Assembly (NCBI RefSeq): GCF_900168205.1
Contig: NZ_FUZE01000009.1
Span: 62,001-126,000 of the forward strand
Reading direction: 5' to 3'
DNA: 64,000 nucleotides
From: Chryseobacterium balustinum
Lineage (GTDB): Bacteria; Bacteroidota; Bacteroidia; Flavobacteriales; Weeksellaceae
Under the pieces are notes generated by a model that saw only the letters and a program-made list of their open reading frames with translations, was not told the origin of the DNA and made no database searches. Shown here one piece after another: positions 9,356 through 18,200 of the stretch; the stretch's first letter is position 1; each line of letters begins with the position of its first letter. Made by a program: the position numbers and the translations under genes.

Positions 9356-9955
9356 ATGAGAAGAGTTATGAAATCAACGGATAGTCTATTAATTTCTCTG
9401 TACCAAAAAGGAGACGAAGAAGCATTATCAACCCTAATACATCGCCACCAAAGAGAATTGTTTACGTTTATTTTATATAAAATAAATGATCAGGATTTGG
9501 CGAATGATATTTTCCAGGATACCTTTATTAAAATTATTGTAATGCTTAAAGAAGGGCGTTACAATGAAGAGGGGAAATTTATTCTTTGGGCAAAAAGAAT
9601 TGCACAGAATCTTATTATCGATCATTTTCGTGCAAAAGCAAAAAACATAAAAGTTTCAGAAACTACTTTTGAAAGTGACGAATTTTCTATTTTCGATTTA
9701 ATTAGAGAACCTTCTGAAAATATTGAAGATCAGTTGGTTAGTTTGCAGATTCAAGAAGATTTGCTAAAAATGTTGCAGTTTTTACCTGAAAACCAACAAG
9801 AGGTGATAAAACTCAGGTTTTTCGACGGATTGAGTTTTAAAGAAATTGCGGATCATACAGATATGAGCATTAATACGACTTTGGGGCGTGTTCGGTATGC
9901 ATTGATCAACCTAAGAAAAATAATGGAAGAAAATAATATTGTCTTGACGAGATAA
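9356..9955 (+). CDS. ECF-type RNA polymerase sigma factor
   Basis: A sigma-70 family protein of 195-199 residues. Region 2 is around residues 25-95 (DLANDIFQDTFIKI) and region 4 around 130-190 (LPENQQEVIKLRFFDGLSFKEIADHTDMSINT), with the sigma4 helix-turn-helix. No anti-sigma factor gene follows; instead there is a 44-residue basic protein. ATG at 9368 (MKSTDS) is an equally good start and may be the true one. Confidence 0.88.
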   Translation: MRRVMKSTDSLLISLYQKGDEEALSTLIHRHQRELFTFILYKINDQDLANDIFQDTFIKIIVMLKEGRYNEEGKFILWAKRIAQNLIIDHFRAKAKNIKVSETTFESDEFSIFDLIREPSENIEDQLVSLQIQEDLLKMLQFLPENQQEVIKLRFFDGLSFKEIADHTDMSINTTLGRVRYALINLRKIMEENNIVLTR

Positions 9956-10000
9956 TAATTCAATATTTTTCACGTTTTAAAGAAAAAGTAATTTTTGCCT

Positions 10001-10135
10001 ATGAAAAATAACGATTCTTTAAAAATGAAAAGTTTGAAACCTAAAAAACGAACTATTGATTTTTTGCTAAATTTCTCAAAAAATCTTGAGGTCGTAAAGA
10101 TTAAAAAAAATCATTACCATCTTTCAAAAAATTAA
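10001..10135 (+). CDS. small basic protein (44 aa) downstream of the sigma factor
   Basis: A short open frame beginning MKNNDSLKMKSLKPKKRT and ending HYHLSKN. It is rich in Lys and has no signal peptide or membrane segment. It starts 45 bp after the ECF sigma factor stop and is co-directional. Regular codon use and a clean start and stop make it plausible as a real gene; function is unknown. Confidence 0.55.
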   Translation: MKNNDSLKMKSLKPKKRTIDFLLNFSKNLEVVKIKKNHYHLSKN

Positions 10136-10142
10136 AAATCAT

Positions 10143-10150
10143 TAATTTTG
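10143..10150 (+). promoter_or_regulatory. -7 element giving a near-leaderless mRNA
   Basis: TAATTTTG exactly matches TAnnTTTG and ends only 6 nt before the ATG at 10157, so the transcript would begin at or next to the start codon. Confidence 0.5.
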
Positions 10151-10156
10151 TGCTGT

Positions 10157-10852
10157 ATGAAAATTCAGCACATTTTTTTTGATCTCGACAATACGCTTTG
10201 GGATCACCGCAGAAATGCTTATTTGACAATCAAAGATCTTTTTGATAAAGAAGAAATTACTTTAAAATACAATGTTGATTTTGAAGCATTTCATTCTGTA
10301 TATCACAAAATCAATGAAAAACTTTGGGAACAGATCAGAGACGGCGAAATTGATAAAGAATACCTTAGAAAACACCGATTTTACGATACATTCAAGCGTT
10401 TTGGAATTGATGATTTAGAATTATCTATGTTCTTTGAAGAACATTTTTTAGATAAAATTCTGAATTATAATCATTTGGTTGAAGGCGCACAATATATTTT
10501 AGACTATTTAAAAGCTAAAGATTATACGCTTCATATCATTTCAAACGGTTTTCAGGAAGTAACGGAAAGAAAATGTATTCTTTCAAAAATTGATCATTAT
10601 TTTCAGACGATTACCAGTGCAGACTCGGTTGGAGTAAGAAAACCTAATTCTGCTATTTTTGAGTATTCGTTAGGACTTTCTGATGCTAAAAAAGAAGAAA
10701 GTATTCTGATTGGCGACGATTGGATTGCGGATGTAATCGGTGCTCAGAACTTCGGCATGGATGTTATTTTCTTTGATCTTTTAAATGAAAATAAAGAAGT
10801 AGAAGATCTGAAAGTGATAAAGCATCTTTTTCAGATTAAAGAATATTTGTAA
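10157..10852 (+). CDS. HAD hydrolase, YjjG-type nucleotidase
   Basis: A 231-residue HAD-superfamily phosphatase. Motif I is FFDLDNTLWDH (nucleophile Asp9, Asp11), motif II is the Ser in ISNGF, and motif III/IV is the late RKPN...IGDDWIAD. The sequence fits the YjjG family, which dephosphorylates noncanonical pyrimidine nucleotides. I chose ATG 10157 because upstream in-frame codons overlap a -7 promoter element. Confidence 0.85.
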   Translation: MKIQHIFFDLDNTLWDHRRNAYLTIKDLFDKEEITLKYNVDFEAFHSVYHKINEKLWEQIRDGEIDKEYLRKHRFYDTFKRFGIDDLELSMFFEEHFLDKILNYNHLVEGAQYILDYLKAKDYTLHIISNGFQEVTERKCILSKIDHYFQTITSADSVGVRKPNSAIFEYSLGLSDAKKEESILIGDDWIADVIGAQNFGMDVIFFDLLNENKEVEDLKVIKHLFQIKEYL

Positions 10853-10867
10853 AGACATATTTAAATA

Positions 10868-10898
10868 GTTTCGGCGGCACCTTTGGTGCCGCCGAAAC
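10868..10898. terminator. GC-rich bidirectional hairpin between convergent genes
   Basis: A perfect 14-bp stem, 10868-10881 with 10885-10898, with a 3-nt TTT loop; 10 of the 14 pairs are G-C in otherwise AT-rich DNA. It lies between the convergent HAD and trpS genes and has no long T-run on either side. Confidence 0.65.
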
Positions 10899-10924
10899 GT
10901 ATTATTTATCAGAAAATTTCAGAA

Positions 10925-11893
10925 TTAAATTCCCAAACTTTCTCTCACTCTTTTAATCGTTTCCGTAGCAATAACTCTTGTTTTTGCTGCTCCTTCCTGA
11001 AGTTTTGCTTCAAGCTCTTCAAGATTGTTCATATAGTAAGAAAACAATTCTCTTTCTTTTTCAAATCTTGTTAAAATTAAGTCTAAAAGTTCTTTTTTAG
11101 CATGACCATACCCAAAATTTCCAGCTAAATATTTTGCTCTTAATTCTTCTGTTTGTTCAGGCGTCGCAATCAATTCATAAATGGCAAAAGTCTTGTCTGT
11201 AGAAGGATCTTTCGGTTCTTCTAAAGATTTAGAATCGCTTTCGATGCTCATTATTTGCTTTTTCAATTCTTTTTCTGGTAAGAAAATATTGATGATGTTT
11301 CCTCTTGATTTAGACATTTTATGACCATCAAGTCCGGGAACGTATTTGGTGTCTTCCTGCAATTCGGCTTGAGGTAAAACCAAAACTTCACCCATCTGAT
11401 TATTGAATCTTGAAGCAACATCACGTGCAATTTCCAAATGTTGAAGCTGATCTTTTCCTACAGGAACAATTTCTGCGTCGTATAATAAAATATCTGCAGC
11501 CATCAAAATAGGATAGGTAAACAACCCTGCATTTACATCCTGCAAACGGTCTGCTTTATCTTTAAATGAATGTGCTAAAGTCAATCTTTGATAAGGAAAA
11601 AAACATGATAAATGCCAAGAAAGTTCACAGGTTTCAGGGATGTCGCTCTGTCTGTAAAAAAATGTTTTTTCGGTATCAAGTCCGCAAGCAAGCCAAGCTG
11701 CAGCAATTTCGTAGGTGTTATTTTTAAGTTCTTTTGCATCTTTAATCTGAGTCAACGAATGTAGATTCGCAATGAATAAAAATGATTCGTTTCCTGCTTG
11801 CTTAGAAAGCTCTACTGCAGGAATAATTGCACCCAAAAGGTTTCCAAGGTGCGGTGTTCCGGTGGCTTGTATGCCGGTAAGAATTCTTGACAT
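10925..11893 (-). CDS. trpS: tryptophanyl-tRNA synthetase
   Basis: A 322-residue class I aminoacyl-tRNA synthetase charging tRNA-Trp. The HIGH-equivalent motif is TPHLGN (residues 13-18) and the KMSKS loop is GHKMSKSRGN. Length fits bacterial TrpRS. It is transcribed from its own -7 element and converges on the HAD gene. Confidence 0.95.
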   Translation of the reverse strand: MSRILTGIQATGTPHLGNLLGAIIPAVELSKQAGNESFLFIANLHSLTQIKDAKELKNNTYEIAAAWLACGLDTEKTFFYRQSDIPETCELSWHLSCFFPYQRLTLAHSFKDKADRLQDVNAGLFTYPILMAADILLYDAEIVPVGKDQLQHLEIARDVASRFNNQMGEVLVLPQAELQEDTKYVPGLDGHKMSKSRGNIINIFLPEKELKKQIMSIESDSKSLEEPKDPSTDKTFAIYELIATPEQTEELRAKYLAGNFGYGHAKKELLDLILTRFEKERELFSYYMNNLEELEAKLQEGAAKTRVIATETIKRVRESLGI

Positions 11894-11927
11894 TTGTTTA
11901 AAATTATTTTAAAAAATTAATGAATTG

Positions 11928-11935
11928 CAAATTTA
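11928..11935 (-). promoter_or_regulatory. trpS -7 element
   Basis: On the minus strand TAAATTTG matches TAnnTTTG, 34 bp before the trpS ATG. Confidence 0.5.
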
Positions 11936-11942
11936 AGGAAAA

Positions 11943-12944
11943 TTACTTTCTAATTGCGTTGTAGTATTTGATCTCAATTTTCTTAAAAATCTGTGGCGAA
12001 ATGATTTTATATTCTTTTTTATCTAGATTTGTAATCACAGTTCCAAAAATATAAATCAAATATGTGTATTTTCCATCATTAATAATTATGTTGTAATCTG
12101 AATTTGTACCAAAAAAAATTAAATTCTGTGTATTTGTAAGTTGATTCTTGAAAGCGCCGAAAGAATATTCTTTCTGATAACTAAATAGATGTCGGATTTT
12201 TTGTAATGATTTTGTGTCGAAAATTTTGCGTGGATTATCTTTTTTCAAATAAACCATTTTCTCATTGATCAAAACTTTCTCTATCACAGAAGGTTTTTTC
12301 ATTAGACCATCATTGTAGGTTTGAAATATTTTAATTGCATCTAAATATGGAATGTAATTGTAAATATAACCTTTCGTGTTGAGATTGATTATATTAAATT
12401 TCGATAGGAATTGAACTTCTTCTTGTTTTATTTCCAAATCTTTTCCAGATGTTATTTGAGAAGGATAATTAGCTAAATAATTTTCAGAAATCTCAGAGTT
12501 TGAATTTATATAAAGTGTATTACCTATTCTGATTATCTTTCTTAATCCTCCAAGTGAAACGTCATTTCGATCATATTTTTTATTTCTAAAAGAACTATAA
12601 AAGTTTACAACTTTTCCGGTATGATTATCTACAACAATTATTTTTTCTCTGAACCATTCATCAAAAGCTTTTTTATCTTCAGGCTTAAGACTGTATTCTA
12701 AAGATATTTCAAAAATTCTATTTCTAATAGAATCGAGATTGCTTTTGTACGATGTTGAATCTAAAGTTGTATAAATTTTTAAATTCTTCTCTTTTGTATC
12801 AATTTTAAGTTTTTCGAGTTCTTCATCCACAAAACGAATGACCGTACTGTCTTTAATTGGTTTGTTGTCAGAATAATAATAAATGTTTTCTTTTTTACAG
12901 GAAAAAAGAATCAAACAAACTGTGAAGAATTGTAAAAGTTTCAT
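11943..12944 (-). CDS. lipoprotein resembling a degenerate PBP transpeptidase
   Basis: A 333-residue lipoprotein (lipobox LILFSC, Cys16). The body reads like the transpeptidase domain of class A penicillin-binding proteins with its catalysis lost. KIYTTLDSTSY (57-66) resembles the domain's start and IIVVDNHTGKVVNF (102-115) the 'VVLDPKTGEVLA' strand. LGGLRK (131-136) sits where PGSTFK is expected, so the nucleophile Ser is Gly133. YLDAIKIFQTYNDG (200-213) resembles 'SPLEMASAYATFANGG', and FFGTNSDYN (277-285) stands where KTGTTNDY is expected, so the KTG lysine is gone. It directly abuts the SanA-like gene. The homology is my reading by eye; function would be non-enzymatic. Confidence 0.6.
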   Translation of the reverse strand: MKLLQFFTVCLILFSCKKENIYYYSDNKPIKDSTVIRFVDEELEKLKIDTKEKNLKIYTTLDSTSYKSNLDSIRNRIFEISLEYSLKPEDKKAFDEWFREKIIVVDNHTGKVVNFYSSFRNKKYDRNDVSLGGLRKIIRIGNTLYINSNSEISENYLANYPSQITSGKDLEIKQEEVQFLSKFNIINLNTKGYIYNYIPYLDAIKIFQTYNDGLMKKPSVIEKVLINEKMVYLKKDNPRKIFDTKSLQKIRHLFSYQKEYSFGAFKNQLTNTQNLIFFGTNSDYNIIINDGKYTYLIYIFGTVITNLDKKEYKIISPQIFKKIEIKYYNAIRK

Positions 12945-13589
12945 TTACGGAATCAAAATTTTCTCCCCACCAAATTTCGGTTCAACACCAAAAATAAAAT
13001 CCCAGAAAACCTTTGCTCTCGCTAGTTTCTCTCTTGCATTGGTTTTTATTCCGGCATATTTATTTACATCTGCAGCATTGTAACCCCAAGCTTCAATTCC
13101 GTTTTTCCTTGCAAGATAAACCGCTCTTTCGTTATGAAATCTCTGAGAAATAATAATGTATGAATTTTGCCCAAATATTTCTTTAGCTCTTAAAACAGAA
13201 TCCAAAGTTCTGAAACCTGCAAAATCTTCAAAAATTTTATCAGCGGGAACTCCGGCTTTGATAAGCTCGTTTTTCATTTCTTCCGGCTCGTTATAATCTT
13301 TCTTAGAATTATCACCACTCACGATGATATTCTGAATTTTCCCTGATTTATATAATTGCGAAGCTGCCTCAATTCGATTGAAGAAATAAGCATTCGGTGC
13401 TCCGTTGGATAAAGTTTTACTTGTTCCTAAAAGAAGTCCGGTTTTTTCATTTGGTAAAGTTGAAATATTAGACGTTACGTAATCTTCTGACTGATTATTA
13501 ATTGTAAAATTTGACCAGATGATAAAAATAATTCCTGCCACAAAAAGTAGCAGGAAAATTTTGAATATATTTTTTATAATTGTTTTCAT
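12945..13589 (-). CDS. SanA/YdcF-family (DUF218) envelope protein
   Basis: A 214-residue protein with one N-terminal membrane anchor (residues 9-26) and a DUF218 domain: GLLLGTS (51-57), a polar SGDNSKKDY segment, and SQRFHNERA. The SanA branch is linked to envelope barrier function and vancomycin exclusion. Its stop abuts the start of the degenerate PBP-like lipoprotein, so the two are an envelope-related operon. Confidence 0.85.
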   Translation of the reverse strand: MKTIIKNIFKIFLLLFVAGIIFIIWSNFTINNQSEDYVTSNISTLPNEKTGLLLGTSKTLSNGAPNAYFFNRIEAASQLYKSGKIQNIIVSGDNSKKDYNEPEEMKNELIKAGVPADKIFEDFAGFRTLDSVLRAKEIFGQNSYIIISQRFHNERAVYLARKNGIEAWGYNAADVNKYAGIKTNAREKLARAKVFWDFIFGVEPKFGGEKILIP

Positions 13590-13630
13590 ACATTGTAAAC
13601 CTTGAAGGTTTCATAAAAGTATGAAATATT

Positions 13631-14269
13631 TTAGAACTCGAGTCCGTTTGGAAAAGCTTTTTTTCTGAAAATTAAAAGCAATGCAGCCCCCACAGTGATA
13701 GCAGAATCTGCAACATTAAAGATGTATTTAAAGAATTCGAGATGCTTTCCTCCAATTAAAGGCCAGCTTTCCGGAACGTACCAATCTACCAAAGGGAAAT
13801 GAAGCATATCAACAACGCAACCTTTCATAAATGTAGAATATCCTTCACCGAAAGGAACCAGTTTAGAAACCCCACCGTAACCAATCCATTGATTTACGTT
13901 TTCGTCATAGATCATTCCACTGTCGAAAATTAATCCATAAAACATTCCGTCAATTAAATTTCCAATAGCTCCGGCAAAAATAATAGCCATTGGAATAATC
14001 AGATAATTAGATTCGCCTCTTTTCAGCCATTTATTAAACAGATAAACCATTCCTCCAATCAGAAAAATACGAACAATCACCAAAAAATATTTACCAAGCA
14101 TTCCTCCAAAATGAAAACCATACGCCATGCCCGGATTTTCTACAAATGTCAGTTTAAAACCCGGAAAAACAGGAATACTGTCATTCAGGTTAAAATTCGT
14201 TTTGATGTAAATTTTTGAAGCCTGATCTATTAATAAAATAAGAAAAGTGATGAGTGCAATCTTCTTCAT
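13631..14269 (-). CDS. lspA: lipoprotein signal peptidase
   Basis: A 212-residue polytopic aspartyl protease that cleaves prolipoproteins before the lipid-modified Cys. Family motifs are IDQASK (Asp15), FVENPGMAYG, AGAIGNLID, and the two catalytic aspartates in CVVDML and NVADSAI. It is longer than E. coli LspA (164), with an extra loop around residues 115-150, as is usual in Bacteroidetes. Its start overlaps the stop of the small upstream gene by one base. Confidence 0.95.
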   Translation of the reverse strand: MKKIALITFLILLIDQASKIYIKTNFNLNDSIPVFPGFKLTFVENPGMAYGFHFGGMLGKYFLVIVRIFLIGGMVYLFNKWLKRGESNYLIIPMAIIFAGAIGNLIDGMFYGLIFDSGMIYDENVNQWIGYGGVSKLVPFGEGYSTFMKGCVVDMLHFPLVDWYVPESWPLIGGKHLEFFKYIFNVADSAITVGAALLLIFRKKAFPNGLEF

Positions 14270-14463
14270 TACCTATTCGTCTTTGGTTTGTCTTTAAAAT
14301 CCTTACCAGTATTTTCTTTCTTAACAGGAGCTTTTTTCTCAAAAGTTTGAGTTTTTGCGCCTCTGGTATGAAATTTTTCATATCGAATTCCCATGTCTTT
14401 CATCACACTTTTCAGCGCATTCAGCTCCATTTGATTTTTTGGGTGTACAATTAATGCTTCCAT
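14269..14463 (-). CDS. small DUF2683-like protein
   Basis: A 64-residue protein: a folded N-terminal half (MEALIVHPKNQMELNALKSV) resembling DUF2683 proteins, then a Lys/Thr-rich disordered tail. It overlaps lspA by one base and is probably translated with it. Function unknown. Confidence 0.6.
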   Translation of the reverse strand: MEALIVHPKNQMELNALKSVMKDMGIRYEKFHTRGAKTQTFEKKAPVKKENTGKDFKDKPKTNR

Positions 14464-14515
14464 TTTAATTTATTATTTGTAGTCTTGCTAAAACGTAAGT
14501 TCTAGCAGTGCTTAT

Positions 14516-14761
14516 TTAATGCTTAGAAAGTTCGTCTAGTCTTTTTCTGTCTTTAGCAGAAAGGTCATTGATTCCGTTCTTGCCCATTTTGCTGAGAAGT
14601 CTGTCGATTTCCTTTTCCCTTTCTCGTTTGTCTGAGTTGAATTGCTGATCGATTGTCAGATTTTTAGGCTTATCAGTATAGAATCTGTTTTTGATCCGAT
14701 CTTTATTAAAAAACCATAAAACGGCAACGAGGATAATACCTAAAATCAAAAATTCACTCAT
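14516..14761 (-). CDS. small membrane protein, DUF6576-like tail
   Basis: An 81-residue protein with an N-terminal membrane segment (residues 4-18), a basic linker and a helical C-terminal domain (IDRLLSKMGKNGINDLSAKDRKRLDELSK) like the tail found on Bacteroidetes rhomboid proteases. Here the tail stands alone on a membrane anchor. Function unknown. Confidence 0.65.
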   Translation of the reverse strand: MSEFLILGIILVAVLWFFNKDRIKNRFYTDKPKNLTIDQQFNSDKREREKEIDRLLSKMGKNGINDLSAKDRKRLDELSKH

Positions 14762-14847
14762 AGATATAATTAAAAATTAGGTTTATACAATGCTGTAAAA
14801 CATTATATAAACCCAATTAATTATTTACAAAAATAAGATAAAAATAA

Positions 14848-15228
14848 TTATCTCTTCATATTTTTAGCTTCAATACTCAAAGTAGCGTGCGGTACAGCCA
14901 AAAGTCTTTCCTTTGGAATCAGTTTACCTGTTACTCTACAAACGCCATAAGTTTTGTTTTCAATTCTTATCAAAGCATTTTTAAGATCTCTTACAAACTT
15001 TTCCTGTCTTCCTGCCAAAATAGAGTTTTGCTCTTTGCTCAGCGTTTCTGCACCTTCTTCAAAAGCTTTGAAAGTAGGCGAGGTATCATCTGTTCCGTTA
15101 TTTTGATCATTGATAAAGCTTTCTCTGATTAGCTGTAAATCTTTCTCTGCTTTCTCAATTTTTTCTTTGATTATCTTTTTAAACTCTTGTAAATCAGAGT
15201 CGTTGTATTTTACTCTTTCGTCTTGCAT
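14848..15228 (-). CDS. DksA/TraR-family protein with degenerate zinc finger
   Basis: A 126-residue protein with an N-terminal coiled-coil (residues 8-45) and the C-terminal DksA/TraR globular region (YGVCRVTGKLIPKERLLAVPHA). Canonical DksA holds four cysteines here; only one is left, so zinc binding is unlikely. This form is common in Flavobacteriia and probably still binds the RNA polymerase secondary channel. Confidence 0.8.
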   Translation of the reverse strand: MQDERVKYNDSDLQEFKKIIKEKIEKAEKDLQLIRESFINDQNNGTDDTSPTFKAFEEGAETLSKEQNSILAGRQEKFVRDLKNALIRIENKTYGVCRVTGKLIPKERLLAVPHATLSIEAKNMKR

Positions 15229-15287
15229 TGTCTTTTTCTTTTTTAATAAATTTATGATTTGGAAATTGAAAAAACAATAGTTATATA

Positions 15288-18200
15288 TTAATTTTTTTCA
15301 ACATTCACTTTAAATTTAATCTCATCGATGTCGATTTCGTTAAAATTTGAAAGTGAAGATACAATTTCTATTTTATTTGACAAGACCTCAGATGAAATAT
15401 ATTCTTCATTTTGCTTAATCTGTTCCCAAAACGGAGTGTTTTCTTCCAAAACGATGCTTATTCTGTCTGTTAATTCAAAATCTTTCTCTTTTCTAAGATT
15501 TTGGATCCTGTTGATAAATTCTCTTGCGATACCTTCAGATTTCAATTCATCAGTCATCTTCAAATCTAGTGCCACAGTTGTTTTCCCGTCGGAAGTTACC
15601 GTCCATCCCGGGATGTCTTTCGTAGAAATTTCTACATCTGCAGTTGTTATTTCGTAGCCTTGAATTTCGATGCTTCCTTCTTTTTCTAAAGATGAGATTT
15701 GTTCGGCAGAAAGATTAGTGATTTCACTACCAACCGCTTTCATGTCTTTTCCAAGTCTCGAGCCTAAAGTTTTAAAGTTGGGCTTAATCTGTTTTACAAT
15801 TAAATGTGATGCTTCTTCAGCATTGATTAACTGTAATTCTTTAACGTTAACTTCTTGTTTAATTAATTCTGCAACGGCTAAAATTTGCTCTTCCGTTTTC
15901 TTGTCTAACACAGGAATCAACACTTTTTGCAACGGTTGACGCACCTTTACGTTTTCCTTTTTTCTCAAAGAGAAAACCATACTTGTAATGTTTTGTGCCA
16001 AATGCGTTTTTTCAACCAAATCTTGATCAATTAAACTTTCATCTGCAACCGGAAAGTCTGTTAAATGCACAGATTCTACGCTGTCTTTTCCTGTTACTTT
16101 GTTCAAATCCTGATACAATTGATCCATAAAGAACGGAGCGATTGGCGCTGATAATTTGGCAACAGTTTCAAGACAAGTATATAAAGTCTGGTAAGCAGAG
16201 ATTTTATCATCAGAATAATCTCCTTTCCAGAAACGTCTTCTGCATAATCTTACGTACCAGTTTGATAAATTGTCATTTACGAAATTGCTGATCGATCTTG
16301 CCACTCTTGTTGGCTCGTAATCTTCGTAGAATGCTTTTACTTCTTTGATTAAAAGATTCAATTCAGATAAAATCCAACGGTCGATTTCTGGACGATTTTC
16401 AACATCTTTTTCAGAATAATTAAATCCGTCGACATTTGCATATAAAGAGAAGAAAGAATACGTGTTGTAAAGCGTTCCGAAGAATTTTCTTCTCACTTCA
16501 TCAATTCCATCTTTGTCGAATTTCAAATTTTCCCAAGGATTTGCATTGGAAATCATGTACCAACGAGTTGCATCCGGACCGTAAACCGCAAGAGTTTCAA
16601 ACGGATCAACTGCGTTACCTTTAGATTTTGACATCTTCATACCGTTTTTATCCAAAACGAGCCCGTTACTCATTACATTTTTATAAGCAACTGAATCAAA
16701 AACTGCTGTTCCAATAGCATGAAGCGTGTAGAACCATCCACGAGTCTGGTCAACACCTTCAGCGATGAAATCTGCCGGGAAAGCTTTATTGGTGTCAATT
16801 AATTCTTTGTTTTCAAAAGGATAATGCAATTGCGCATAAGGCATAGACCCTGAATCGAACCAAACGTCGATCAAGTCACTTTCGCGGTTCATTGCTTTTC
16901 CTGAATCTGAAACTAAAACAATTTTATCAACAATATTTTTATGTAAATCAACCAAAGAATAGTTTTCTTCAGACATATTTCCAATCTCAAAACCTTTGAA
17001 AGGATTTTCTGTCATAAATCCTGCTGCGATTGATTTTTCAATTTCATTGTATAATTCTTCAATAGAACCGATGATTTTTTCTTCTTTTAAATCTTCTGTT
17101 CTCCAGATTGGCAATGGAATTCCCCAATATCTTGAACGGGAAAGATTCCAGTCGTTTACATTTTCAATCCAATTGGCAAAACGTCCTTCTCCTGTTGATT
17201 TAGGTTTCCAGTTGATTTCTTTGTTTAATTGAACCAATCTATCCTTTACAGCGGTCATTTTTACAAACCAAGAATCTAATGGATAATATAAAACTGGTTT
17301 ATCGGTTCTCCAACAATGCGGGTAGCTGTGAACATATTTTTCTACTTTGAAGGCTTTGTTTTCTGTTTTCAACAAAATCGCCAATTCTACATCCCAAGAT
17401 TTTTCAGGTGCAGTTCCTTCGTCGTAATATTCGTTCTTAATATATTTCCCTGAGAAAGTTTCCGGAACATTATTTCCTTTGATAAATTTACCTTGTAAAT
17501 CAACCAATGGAACTAAATTATTACTCTCATCTTTTATCAACATTGGAGGGATTCCTGCATCTTTAGCAACTCTCGCATCATCTGCACCAAAAGTAGGGGC
17601 AATGTGTACAATACCTGTACCATCTTCCGTCGTTACAAAATCTCCAATGATTACTCTGAACGCTTTTTCGGGAGTTTCATCGGGCGCAAACCAAGGAATT
17701 AATTGTTCGTATTGAGTTCCTGCAAGTTGTTCACCCGTAAATTCTTTTAAAACTTTAAAAGGAATTGTTTTGCTGTCTGAAGTATAGTTTGCCAAATCTT
17801 CATCACTTCCTTCCACGAATTTTTTGCCGAAATTCTTTTCCAATAAAACTCTTGCCAAAACAACGGTTATCGGCTCGAAAGTATATTGGTTGAAAGTTTT
17901 TACGACAATATATTCAATATCTCTTCCCACCGCCAAAGCTGTGTTTGAAGGCAAGGTCCAAGGAGTTGTCGTCCAAGCTAAAATATTTACATCTCCTTCA
18001 ACATCGTTGAATAATTCAGAAGATTCTTTTTTAACTTTAAACTGGGCTACAATCGTTGTATCGGTAACATCATGATAAGTTCCGGGCATATTTAATTCTG
18101 CAGAAGAAAGTCCGGTTCCTGCTTTTGGAGAATAAGGTTGAATGGTGTAGCCTTTATATAACAATTCTTTGCTGTACAATTGCTTCAACAACCACCAAAC

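Noticed and set aside
15328..18075. Several plus-strand open frames opposite ileS
   Set aside because: They are antisense shadows of the ileS coding sequence with no family features.
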